Positions 1-10,696 of a DNA stretch of 64,000 nt are shown here, one piece after another (positions within the stretch are counted from its first letter, which is position 1; each line of letters begins with the position of its first letter). Origin of the DNA: Pinus tabuliformis (taxonomy: Eukaryota > Streptophyta > Pinopsida > Pinales > Pinaceae). Where the stretch lies: the NCBI GenBank assembly GCA_031772625.1, contig CM062815.1, positions 602,132,505-602,196,504 of the forward strand. The letters run 5' to 3'. The notes below the pieces were generated by a model. It saw only the letters and a list, made by a program, of their open reading frames with translations. It had not been told where the DNA came from and made no database searches. The position numbers and the translations under genes are program-made.

Positions 1-81
1 CATATTAGTTATCCTTAATTAAAAACATTATAAAACATCAATAATTTCACCATCAATATACTAACCTGATTGGTTATTGGT

Positions 82-147
82 ATTACAAGAAAATAAAATA
101 TTTAATAGATTATATATATATATATATGAAAACAAAATATTTAATAG

Positions 148-182
<35 letters not shown>

Positions 183-217
183 ACAAAATATTTAATAGAT
201 TATATATATATATATAA
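82..217. repeat. Compound (TA)n array with a repeated 40-50 bp unit
   Basis: A unit reading AAAATATTTAATAGATTA followed by a TA run occurs three times here. Copy 2 of the block has it once, with one longer TA run (about 20434-20476). The array has therefore expanded or contracted since the block duplicated. A further pure TA run lies at 363-406 and is much shorter in copy 2 (near 20624-20636). Confidence 0.85.
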
Positions 218-357
218 ACTTTTTAAATGAAAGTAAAAAAAAAATCAATTAAGAAATAAATAAGTGATTCATTTAATTCTTAATATAAAATTGATGTGTG
301 GTATTTAAAAAATATTATTTAAAAAAAATCAATATGAATTATAAATAAAATATTTTA

Positions 358-410
<53 letters not shown>

Positions 411-465
411 GGGAAAAAAAATCTTATGTTAAAATATTTCAAACACCTTCACTATTCTATATTTT

Positions 466-835
466 GGGCAATCTTAAGTTATATTTTTTTTTGTCACTTT
501 TGTTTGAAATATAGCAAATATTTGTTGGAATTACACATTTAAGCTCTGTAGTAAAATTTGTTGGATTTGAACTTATTTATGCATTCAAAAATTCAATTTC
601 TGTGTGGAAACCATTTATGCATTCAAAAATGTAATTTAAACAATGAAAATTCACATGAATGTGTAGAAACAATATAGATCCATCTTAATCACATGTTTAT
701 CAAGCTCCCAAGGTTCAAATATCTTGAGATGCAATTATTTTTTCAAGTTTTGCATTGCAAAAGAGGTTTTCACCTCAAGCAATTTTATTCCTCTTGGTTC
801 TTACTAGATCTATGGTTAAAATAGATCTATAGGAT
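466..835. repeat. Dispersed repeat A, copy in block 1
   Basis: A non-coding segment beginning near GGGCAATCTTAAG. It is shared with 20697-21055 (near identical) and with 17786-18125 (clearly diverged, outside the duplicated block). It contains the phrase TTTATGCATTCAAAAAT twice and ends near AGATCTATGGTTAAAATAGATC. Three copies at different ages show it to be a dispersed repeat family. No coding potential or termini were recognised. Confidence 0.75.
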
Positions 836-839
836 TATG

Positions 840-2345
840 TATTTAAGTTTTCTCCAAATTTTCCCTCGACCCCACTCACACCCTCATATAATGGTGAGGG
901 TGGAGGTAAAGGGAAAAAGTCAGGGAAAACCCAAATGTTTTCTCTAATATTTCCCCATCCTTACATATTTAATTTTTTCTTAATATTTCCCCATTACAAG
1001 GAAGGAGGTGAAAGTGAGAACAGGGAAATATTATGGAAAACTTAAATGTTTTCTCTAATATGGATGTGAGGGTGGAAGTTTTCCCTGATATTTCCCCCAA
1101 CTTCTATCCTTATACGAGGGTGGGATTGCAGGGAAATATTAAGAAAAACTTAATATATATGAAATAAGCAAAGTCTTTTGGCAGAAATCACATAAGAGAA
1201 ACTTTTGGCCAACGCGTTTCAAACCAACAAGTGTGGTTCATCATAAGGACCAGATGAAAAGGCAGACCATGGAAAAAGCTTAAATAGAGAGCAATGTAGA
1301 GACATAATTTCAAGTAACGGCTATATTTGAACAATAATATTTAAATTATGATATTAATTTTTAATATATTAAAAACAAGTATTATTAAGTAACGGCTATA
1401 TGAAATGCTAGTTTTTGAAAAATAATATTCAAATAATGATATTAATTTATTAATTTATTAAAAATATTAATAGGTAACGACTATATTAAATGGATAGTTT
1501 TTGAAAAGTAATATTTAAATTAATTTATTAAAACCAAATATTACTAGTTTTTGAAAAATAATATTTAAATTAATTAAGAAAAACACTAGCCATTTAAAGC
1601 ATTATTTAAATCATTATTTTTTTAAAACTAGCCATTTAATATAGCCATTATTCAATAATATTTGTTTTTAATATATTAATAAATTAATATCATAATTCAA
1701 ATATTATTGTTAAAATATAGCCGTTACTTGAAATTATGTCTTTACATTGCTCTCTATTTAAACTTTTGCCATTGTCTGCGTCTTCATGTGGTCCTGATGA
1801 TGAACCACACTTGTTGGTTCAAAACGTGTTGGCCAAAAACTTCTCTTTTGTAATTTCTACCGAAAGACTTAGTTTAATTCATTATGGATCACAGAAGCTT
1901 GAATATAGAAAATATATGAAATAATTTCTCCCTAATATTCCCCCTACTCTCACCTCATATATATGTATTTTTTCCCTAATATTTCCCCCCCCCGCGCTCA
2001 CCCTCACTCTCATATATAATTAAGTTTTCCCTAATATTTCCATCGACACCCATGCTCATCCCCGCCCCTAATATTTCCCTAATATGAGAGTGGGGAGAAA
2101 TATTAGAGAAAATTTATGTAATACATATGTAAGTTTTCCCTAATATTTTCCCACACCCACACTTCACCCTCATATATATTTAGGTTTCCCTAATATTTCC
2201 CTTCACACCCACCTTCATACAAGAGTGTCCTCTTACCCAAAGTCACCCTCACTCTCATATACAATTAAGTTTTCCCTAATATTTCCCTTCACACCCACCT
2301 TCAGATGAGAATGTGAGTGAAGATGAGGAGAAATATTAAGAAAAA
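840..2345. repeat. Degenerate CCCTAATATTTCCC-type repeat field around a foldback element
   Basis: Variants of TTTTCCCTAATATTTCCC and its reverse complement occur many times on both sides of the palindrome at 1170-1870, mixed with CACCCTCATATATA. The left flank carries mostly the GGGAAATATTA orientation and the right flank mostly TAATATTTCCC, so the field continues the inverted symmetry of the palindrome outward. The same field is present in copy 2 (about 21070-22660), and a short piece lies at 35310-35390. It probably forms the outer part of one foldback element family. Confidence 0.7.
1170..1870. repeat. Foldback (long inverted repeat) element, copy 1
   Basis: The left arm (about 1170-1400) is the reverse complement of the right arm (about 1640-1870), including CCAACAAGTGTGGTTCATCA on the left and its complement on the right. 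The centre holds about three tandem units of roughly 80 bp, each starting near AGTAACGGCTATAT and containing TAGTTTTTGAAAAATAATAT. No transposase frame is present. It resembles a non-autonomous foldback or MITE-like element; its superfamily and target duplication are not resolved. Confidence 0.8.
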
Positions 2346-2449
2346 CATAAAACACATATAAAATGTGAATTGCAAAAAATAACACATTGAAAATGAAAAC
2401 TTTTAATAATTTCTCTAATATTTTTACCCCGTCATCATATATTTAAGTT

Positions 2450-2645
2450 TTCTTTAACCTATCTTGCCACCCCACCCTCGGCTTCACACTCACCCTGATA
2501 TATAAATTTTCATGCCAATGTATCCACATATTCCATTACATCATATATAAGTTTTCTTTAACCTTTCTCGCCACCCTACCCTCGGCTTCACCCTCACCCT
2601 GATATATAAATTTTCATGCCAATGTATCCACATATTCCATTATCG
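2450..2645. repeat. Tandem duplication at an LTR edge
   Basis: Two copies of a unit of roughly 110 bp run from TTTCTTTAACC through CACCCTCGGCTTC to CCACATATTCCATTA. The repeat spans the presumed outer edge of the minus-strand LTR (TGCCAATGTATCC), so that edge occurs twice. The same duplication is in copy 2 (about 22750-22940), so it predates the block duplication. Confidence 0.75.
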
Positions 2646-4223
2646 CCCAACTTGACTTAGATCAAGTTCTCTTCATCGGGTTTTGGTCTTGTTGTGGAGG
2701 ATCCCTTCTAATCATGAAAATGGATTAGTTTCAAGTTTCATTCATTAGGACTAGTGCTTCTCGTAAATCCCAAAGAAATCATAATTAACATCGTGAATTG
2801 TGCACCATCCCCAACGTTGTGATCGAGTGCTTAACCAAAAGGTGCTAATTCCAGCTTCTCACGTAATTCAGATATCTTCTTTACTCACCATCAACAATGG
2901 GTCCGGATAACTTCCTAACCCAGCTATATATCCCAATCCAGATTTTAACTTTTTAGGTTCGATAACTTTTAGCACAAATTCCAAATTCCAAAATCTGGAA
3001 TCTAGTTCCTAGTTATAACTCTACTTAGGGTCCACACCAGATACTTCGAACTCCGAAGCTCAAGTACAATCCATAGCCGAAGCTCAAGTACAATCCATAG
3101 CCTGCTCTTAGTTATGATTTGCGGTAGGATATACCAGAAGTAATTATTATTCTGGATTATAAACTTCGACCTGAATGTCCTTCATTTGATTCGATGATTG
3201 CTTTCGATCTGGATTTCCACTCCAATTCAGATATTCCTTCTGTATTTAAGTTAACTTTGAGCCGACTACAGGACTTGTGGTTGCACTTTTTTTCATCCAG
3301 ATAGCTAGACTTCCGACTACAAAATCAGATATTGCTGCTGTTTTCAAGTTAACTTTGAACCGACTGAAGGACTTGTGGTTGCACTTTTGTTCAATCCAGA
3401 GAGCTAGACTTCCGAATACAAAGGATTTGGTTGCAAAATCAATAAGATTGGGGTGGACCATGCAAGGGTGGAACCCTTGATGAAAATTTGTTAACAGAAA
3501 ATTGTTCGTCACAATTCTTCGTCAACTAGCGAAGTATCGCCAGTGTTTTAAGCCATGAAAGATTTTCCTCCAATATGAAAATTCTCACCTTCAAAAGACT
3601 GCGTTTCAACCCCAAATTGGATCTTTATCATGAAACTAGAATTGATTCAAGCCACCACTATGTATTTCTCTATTTACAAAAGAAAGCTAATTAGACTTGA
3701 TCACTCATCACAACAATATTCGTTTAAGAACCAACAAGCACAAAATAACACCATTCACTTGATTCACTACAGAATGCAAGAACTCAAATGGTTCATTAAT
3801 AAATATAAAGAGTGGACAATTCACAAATTAAACATTATACTCCGCTATCCCACTTTTGGGTCTCTTGGACCCTCTATACTCGTACCTTTCCTATTTCCTT
3901 ACACACCCTATTCTCTTTTCTACTCTTTATATAATCTATTTATATTCAAATTGATGCTATGTTGTTATTCTCTAAAGATGGATAAAATCACCTATTTACG
4001 GAAATATCAAATTTAAACCTAAAATATTTAACTCCCTCAACAAGTCACTTGAATTAGAGGATTACATGTCGATGAGGAAATGCTCCCTTATTTTTCAAAA
4101 CAATTCCTATTACATTTAAAAAATCAATTTCATATCTCCATAAGTTAAATTAATTTAAGGGAACCCACTCCATCTGGTAAATGTGACAGGAGCTTTTAGG
4201 TCTTGTTGAGAAATGCTCTTGCA
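2617..4223 (-). mobile_element. LTR of a non-autonomous minus-strand LTR element, block copy 1
   Basis: This 1.6 kb segment is nearly identical to 22918-24450 and clearly related, at a guessed three-quarters to four-fifths identity, to 33697-35299. The three share a start near TGCCAATG or TGATGCTAATG and an end near TGTTGAGAAATKCTC...CA. The third copy lies next to a reverse-oriented primer binding site, which makes these LTRs of an element transcribed on the minus strand. Short open frames inside are not conserved as proteins and are taken as chance. Confidence 0.65.
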
Positions 4224-5506
4224 ACATGCACCCCCATTCATGAGTCTTCCAACTATTTTGCTATACATTATCTATTTGTAGCTTCTATCCCGCTGTTTGA
4301 TAATTCCATTCCGCACTTTGCCCTCATGGATTCTAAACTTTGTTTTATTTTTCTCCACTTCCTTTGTTGCCATAAAAAAATTAAACAAATTTTGTTCTAA
4401 TGTTTAGCTTCCACTTGGAAATATTTCCTATTATCTTATGCATGTAGCTGATTTGTTATTGTTGTTGTCCTCAATTTTTCAAGTTTTTGTATTCTATTTT
4501 GTATAGCTCCACTTGCTTTGCTGATGTAAACTTGTGTAATCAACTGTGTTTTGTTTCTTATTGTTCTCTTCACCTCTCTATCCCTCATTTCTTCATCAAC
4601 ACCCATAACTCATCAGTTCCAATGTCTATCTTACCCCTTTGTTGAAAAATATTATTAGCACTACTTATCTACAATTGTACTTCATAATTTAAAAACTTCA
4701 TGGAATTAATGGCCTTTTTAGTATTCCCATACCTTCTCATATTCCATTCTTCATCACCGTAAATTTTTCCAAGGATTTTTAAGGAATTTGAATGCCTTCT
4801 CTATGGTTGCTCTATGAAAGATTGACTTTCGTTTTAAAAACTTTTGGTTTTTACTTAAATCTACACACAAAATAAATTCATTACAACAAACATTTTGTCT
4901 ATTAGACTCTTGAAATCTGTCATCGCTCATAATAATGATTGCAATTACAACTTGCTTTTCTTCATTGCTGTTTGCTCCAAATATGTAGCTTGTGGTCCCT
5001 TCTAATTCATATTTTGCAGCCTACTTGTTAGATTTATTTCTTTGCTCCTTGTTGTTCTACACCTCTTTAATGTGCATATTATTTATTCTGAATCATTCCA
5101 AATTTTATCTCTAGTTTCAATAAGACATGTGACTACTCCATCATCTCATTCACTAGATTCATCTACCGCTTGATTGCATTCAAATGAATGCTCTGATCTT
5201 CTTGTTCTTTCTCTTCATATCCACCTAAATAATTAATTTCAAAATTTTCAAATTTATTATATGCTTCAAGCATCTCTTCCTTTTCATGTTGTATGTTTGT
5301 AATCCCTGTATTGTCATCCTCAATCCTTGGATTGACTAGCCATTCTTCTAACATGTTCACTTCTTCTTCAAGATATTAAATTCCTTCTATAAATTTGACA
5401 TCCCTCATTCCACATGCTAGAAGTTTCTTATATTTTTCATCATCCTCTTTCTTTGAATGAAATAGAATTTCATTCTATGAGAAATTTTTGTCTTTGTTAA
5501 GCCCCA
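4224..5506 (-). mobile_element. Interior of the minus-strand LTR element (3' part), block copy 1
   Basis: This lies between the LTR and the inserted gypsy element. Read on the minus strand, a G-rich run (GGGGGTGCATGT) ends just before the LTR, where a polypurine tract would be expected. It contains a 65-residue acidic open frame (5163-5360, minus) repeated in copy 2. No reverse transcriptase or integrase motif was found, so the element looks non-autonomous. Confidence 0.55.
5163..5360 (-). CDS. Acidic open frame in the non-autonomous LTR element, copy 1
   Basis: A 65-codon frame that is not recognised as a known family. It is very rich in Glu and Asp (for example ENFEINYLGGYEEKEQE) and has no membrane segment. 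The same frame is intact at 25418-25615 with few changes. A further acidic frame of similar style sits on the minus strand at 32061-32342, across the gypsy insertion, so both may be parts of one longer gag-like or unknown frame that the gypsy element split. Whether it is translated is unknown. Confidence 0.3.
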   Translation of the reverse strand: MNMLEEWLVNPRIEDDNTGITNIQHEKEEMLEAYNKFENFEINYLGGYEEKEQEDQSIHLNAIKR

Positions 5507-8392
5507 TGTTAACCCAAAAACCCTTTATTAAGCCATATATATTAAGTGACTACATTAGAACCCTACATGTTTCCATTTTATTATAGTTGTACATTTTTCT
5601 TGTATCTATATACTAAGGAGACTTAATCTTATGATCATAAAATATCGTGTTGTATATTTTATTCATTGTAAAAGGAGGATTTTCCTTGAAGAGGACTGCA
5701 ATTATTTGTTTCTTATCATTTTTAAGTCTTTTTTTGTTTTTTTTCGGGGCGGGGGTTTGAATGGTGAAGCTTGGAGAATATAAATACAACATCTTAGGAA
5801 AATTTTGGTTCAAATTTTAGATATTTCTTTATTATATTTTTGGAGATATGTTCCAAGGAATTTAGGGTTTCTGAATGCTCTAGTAATCTATCTCAAATAG
5901 GTTAGTTTGGAAGTTTCGCTATAACATTTTTTTCTTTCAGGTTTCAAGCCATGAAACATGGACCACAATGAGGAAAAATATTTATGAATATTTGGTTCAA
6001 ATCCCAAATCTTGGTTTGCTATAATTTTGGATATATACTCTAAGGAAATCTAGGTCTTATATGCTCCTAAAATAAGTTTGAACATGTCAGTTTGGAATTT
6101 TTGCAATATTGTTTTTCTATGATGTTTCAAATAGTGAAACTTTGACTAGATTAAGAAAAAATTTCGTGAAACTTCTAGTTCAATTTTCAAAATTTGGTTT
6201 GTTATACTTTCAAAGTTATAAGATATGGATCTTAGGGTTTTTTAACAATCCTAGAATAAATTTTAAACATGTCAGCTTGGTATTTTTTCCATATATGTAT
6301 GTCTGGACTTTTGAAATTGTGATATGTTCAAGTATTTTAGGAGACATATACAGGTACCTCAGGTAGAAATTTCATAATTATATTTTAATAGTTGGAAACA
6401 TGGCATGCTATTCAAGTTTGCTCCTAGGAAGCGACCAAAAAATAGGAAAGTTTTGGGAAAGTTGCCATAATTTTCACTAGAAACATTGAATTAATTTCAC
6501 ACATTTGGAATTATAGAAAATACATATCAATGCATTACAAAATAAATTTCAGATCTAGAATGGCTCAAATCTCAAAGATATATCAATAAAATTTCATCCA
6601 TTATGATATTATCCAAATTAAGGTACATAACTTACTAGTGATCTAACTGTTGATTAGAATATCATTTTGTTGGTAACTAAAAGTTGTAAAATAGAGGAGT
6701 TCTATTATTATTTTCCAACATGCCTCCAAATAAAGCTACTTTGCCAATTAAATATTTTTAAGGCTCATCCTTAACTCATGAAGAAAGTGAAGACTTATAA
6801 CTTAGGTTATCTCAGTTAGAGAAGAAAGAAAATGAAATGGATGGTAATATGTTGAAAAAGGTGGATTTCTTAGGTTCTCAAGAAAAGCTTAAAAGAAAAA
6901 TGGAAAACAAAATGAATTAAAATAAGGAAAGAATAAAAAAAATATAGAAGGAATAGAACAAAAGATGGATAAAAATAAGGAAGAAATACACAACTAAATG
7001 ATTGCCATGGAAAATCTTCTTTTGGATAGGCTTCTTAAAAGGGATGTGGAGATCCGAGGAAATCAATAACATAAGGAGAAGCATGTTGTTGAGAATAAAT
7101 ATCGTATTGGGGGTATGTTATCACAATTGGAGAGCACAAATTTTGAATCACAGAACCGTAATCATGAATTTTCAATTCAATATCCACATCATCAAGGCTT
7201 TAATTCAACACTAAGGATATACTACTACCTTCTAAAGATTGTTATGCAGAAATTTGATGGTAATGATTCTATAACCTAAATATTTCAAATATAGCAATAC
7301 TTTGATCTACACCAACTAACATCCTTAAAAAAGCTAAATATGACATCCATGCTTTTAGAATAAGACCAACATGTATTGAATCAAGACTTTGTGAAAGAAA
7401 ATGAGATTAGATTATATCATAGTCCATTTTTATAGAGGAATTGATAGAAAATTATGGGGGTAATGAGAGAAACACATTCTTTAGCCACTTGGTAAATATT
7501 TTCGGACAAAAAGTTCCAATTACAGAGCACATTCAACAATCCCAAAAGTTGTGTCGCAAAGTAAAGAATATTTAAAAGGATAATTTGCTAGACCTAATTA
7601 TGGGAACTTTAAAGGAAAGAATCCAACATGAGCTGGATCTCTTTGAAACTAAAAATCTAGAGCATGATTTTAGTGTACCAAGGAAAGTTGAAAGTAAAAA
7701 TATGGCCACTAGAAAACTAGTCACAAATAAAGATAGAGAAAATCATGCTCCCTTTCCTAAATCGATAAGGTTGACTCCTCAACAAATAGATGAGAGAAGA
7801 GCAAAGGGACCATGTTTCAACTAAGAAAACAGTTATAGTAAAGGACATACATGAAACAAGTAGAAATTATTCTACATAGACTATGAAGATGAAGAAGATG
7901 AGGAAGTGGAAACTTCACAAGATCTAGAGCTAGAAGATACTACTCCAAAAATCTCTTTTCATCCATTGGCTGACATTAGTACTCCACAAACCCTCAAGAT
8001 AGGAGGATATATCAAAAAGAAACACATACAAATTGCAAATTGGGAAAACTTCTTAATTTCTTCATATATCTAGCACTAGAATTTCAAGTGATGATTACAG
8101 ATGAAAGTACCACAAATTGTTAATGGAATTTCCATAAGATTAAGATGAATATGGCGGGGTATTTATTTTTTATTTCCATGATTGCAATCCAAATGGGTGG
8201 TGTTGATGTTGTATTAGGGGTCCGTTATAATCATTGGTAGCAATGACCCTTAGTTTTCAAGATCCATTCATAATATTTTTCATAGAAGGAAATGAAATTG
8301 ATCTTAGAGGAATCCAAGGGAAACCCAATAAGTCATAGGCTCTAACAGAATGACAAAATTTCTAAAAGAGGGACATCGAGTTGTAATTTCAT
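5507..8392 (+). mobile_element. Truncated Ty3/gypsy element, block copy 1
   Basis: It starts with a short LTR (5507-5726) beginning TGTTAACCC, like those at 25763 and 31479. A leader with no clear coding (5727-6720) follows, then decayed gag (6720-7870) and a protease remnant (about 7940-8070). The sequence stops matching the complete copy at 8392, before the reverse transcriptase. There is no pol and no 3' LTR here. The internal frames carry many stops, so it cannot encode protein. Confidence 0.8.
7585..7824 (+). pseudogene. gag fragment of a Ty3/gypsy element, block copy 1
   Basis: An open piece of 79 codons matches the C-terminal part of plant gypsy Gag: MGTLKERIQHELDLFE, then FSVPRKVESKNMATRK, then LTPQQIDERRAKGPCFN just before the zinc knuckle. 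After CFN the frame meets a stop where the second knuckle cysteine should be. Upstream, 7002-7214 and the sequence around 7250-7500 hold more gag in shifting frames. The piece is a decayed retroelement gene, not a host gene. Confidence 0.75.
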
Positions 8393-10110
8393 GCATGGTT
8401 GTTGTTAATTTAAATGGTCATTTTTTTGGGCAGAAGTTAAATTTAACTATTTGGCCGAAAAAATAAAGTTTGACCTAAAAAAATTTCAATTCTGCTGAAA
8501 AAGTACAATTATGATTTTTTCACGAGAAATTACCACAAAAATGTAACCCAACTTCACATTTCACCCGTATTTATCAGATAGAGAAACATTTGAAACATCT
8601 AGTGTTTCGAAACAAAAGTTGAACACAAGAAAAAAAATGTCTTTAACCATAGTTATGCCATAACAAAGACCCAACAAGAAGGTAAGCACTCTCCTGCAAA
8701 ACTTGACTTAGAGCCTGCATAACCAAGTGAAGAACAATTTCCCACCGCAAAGAAACAAATGAAGGAACAAAAGAGAAAGTTGGATGTACAATTTGTATTA
8801 ACAACCATATGGAGGCCTTTTCAATATACCACAGACACCAAAATACGCTAGAGAGAAAAATGAATGCACCGCAAGAACTGCCCAGACCAACCAAGTGTCA
8901 CCACAAAAACTCCAAGAGTAAAATAAATGTAGATTTGTAAATGCCATATAACGCCATATGTATAACCTAAAATATATTTAGTAACGATAATAACATATGA
9001 GCCTAAGGGAACCAAAACTTGACCAACAAAGACCAGTATTAATCAGAGAAGATAATTGGACAGTCAGGGGAATTAGCAATAGGTGGAACATTAATGACTC
9101 TAGAAGGATCAGATAGCTCCTCAGAAGCAGAGTCTGAGACCACATATTTTTCTACCCTTCTCAAACGAGAATCAATATCATAAATGAAGAAACAAATATT
9201 CCTTAGAATATGTTTAATGTCCTCTTGGCTAGAAAAAAAATTGTAATTATCTACTTTCTTATCTCTTAAAACCATGTGGAAGAGAGTTTCCACCTGTTGG
9301 TGAACTGAGAGAGAATGAAGGAAATGCAACCTGCATTTCCTAAAATTTCCTAGATCAAGAATCCATTTGAGACATTTTGTGGCTACCTTTAATCAGAAAA
9401 CTAAGGGAAATCCCCAAACTCCTTTGATTCCAACAACTAAATTTCCCTTCAAAATTCTAGAGCGATTGGATCAAATTAAGTTTCTACATAATCCCAAGAA
9501 AACAACCGATGATGATGAGAGCTAGAACTACTCACACCACATCTATGACTTGCCATTCTCTATGGAGGAGGCATGGTAGCAGAGAGAAGAGAAAAATCCC
9601 TGTAACCCTAAAATAAATGACAACCAACATGACCAACAGAGGAACAAGACACATACCTTTGAAATCCCAATCAAACCATAATAAAATCATCCCCTAGACT
9701 CCACATCTAGGACCCAAATACAATAGCAACATGTAAGACTCTACGAACTACATATGTGGACCTTTGAAAACCTCATTTGTAAAGAAAAACATAGACTCTC
9801 GAAAATATGAACATGTTTTTAAACTCACACCCAAAATAATGGAAGACAACTAACTTGACCATGAAAATCCCAATTGGGAAGGAATAGAGAGAGTTTCCCC
9901 TTGAGTTGTCAAAATCCTAGTTACCCAAAATAAGAGCTAGTAAGATATTACAAAGGCAAAAGGTAGGAAGCACCCAAAACATAAATGATGCCTCCAAATG
10001 GAAAGATAAACCACTATTCTTATCTCTAGATATAGAAATTACAGGGATACCAATAACCACACCTAAGTATTAGGCAGGGATACGAGATACCTACAAACTC
10101 GGAATCTCGG
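8393..10110. other. Unclassified stretch after the block 1 breakpoint
   Basis: There is no match to the duplicated block or to other parts of the window. Two modest minus-strand open frames lie here: 8643-8894, hydrophobic, and 9039-9329. The second contains FSSQEDIKHILRNICFFI and an acidic, Ser/Pro-rich end. Neither was assigned to a family. The fragment could be a decayed retroelement protein read on the minus strand. No splice structure was recognised. Confidence 0.4.
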
Positions 10111-10660
10111 AGAATCAAATTAGAGAAAACAACCACCAATTCAAAGATCGGCATGTTCGTAGTGTTGTGCAAAAATAAAATGAAGAACATTGTCCCGATT
10201 CACTCATGAACATGAAGGAAATCATAGGTAATGATGTATCCTGACCACCATAGAAAAAACCACTACCATCCTCACCAAAACAATGAGAAAACCCTACCTG
10301 ACGTACAATGTTTATTGCATCAAAATCGAGAGAGCAGCAGGGTGAGGATAACACCTCACCACCACTATGTATAACGACATACCTTTGCCACACTATATCA
10401 ACCCCCATGAATTTATAATGAGGGGACGTGAGGTTATTACCCTGAGCTTGAAAACAAATTTCCTAACACGCCATGACGAGGAGCGAACATGTGTAATCCC
10501 AAAACATGTTTTAAGAAACATTCCCTTCCTGGCTCACACCCCCATTAACAATGTTATTAATTCTTGTGAGCAGTGATTTCACTTGGAATGAATGGAATGT
10601 ACAAAAAAATATCATTTATCCTATTTGGTTCTTGCCACTCAAAAAAAATGTCAAATGGAA

Positions 10661-10696
<36 letters not shown>

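Larger units (their letters stand above)
1..8392. repeat. Duplicated composite block, copy 1
   Basis: This stretch matches 20327-28649 nearly base for base. The offset drifts between about 20.23 and 20.33 kb because of small indels, mostly in TA runs and tandem units. Both copies hold the same nested elements in the same order, so the block was duplicated after nesting. Copy 1 begins at or before the window edge. The match ends abruptly after a shared run TTGTARTTTCAT (8381-8392 here, 28638-28649 in copy 2), inside a gypsy element. I judge divergence to be a few percent by eye. Confidence 0.9.

Noticed and set aside
1736-1924. 62-residue frame, nearly identical at 22013-22201
   Set aside because: It lies in the right arm of the foldback element. 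Similarity between the copies is due to block duplication, and the frame has no protein-like features beyond that.
3246-4400. Several open frames (3246-3512, 3630-4016, 4203-4400) with counterparts in copy 2
   Set aside because: They fall in and at the edge of the 1.6 kb LTR. The related 5' LTR at 33697-35299 does not keep them open, so they are chance frames.
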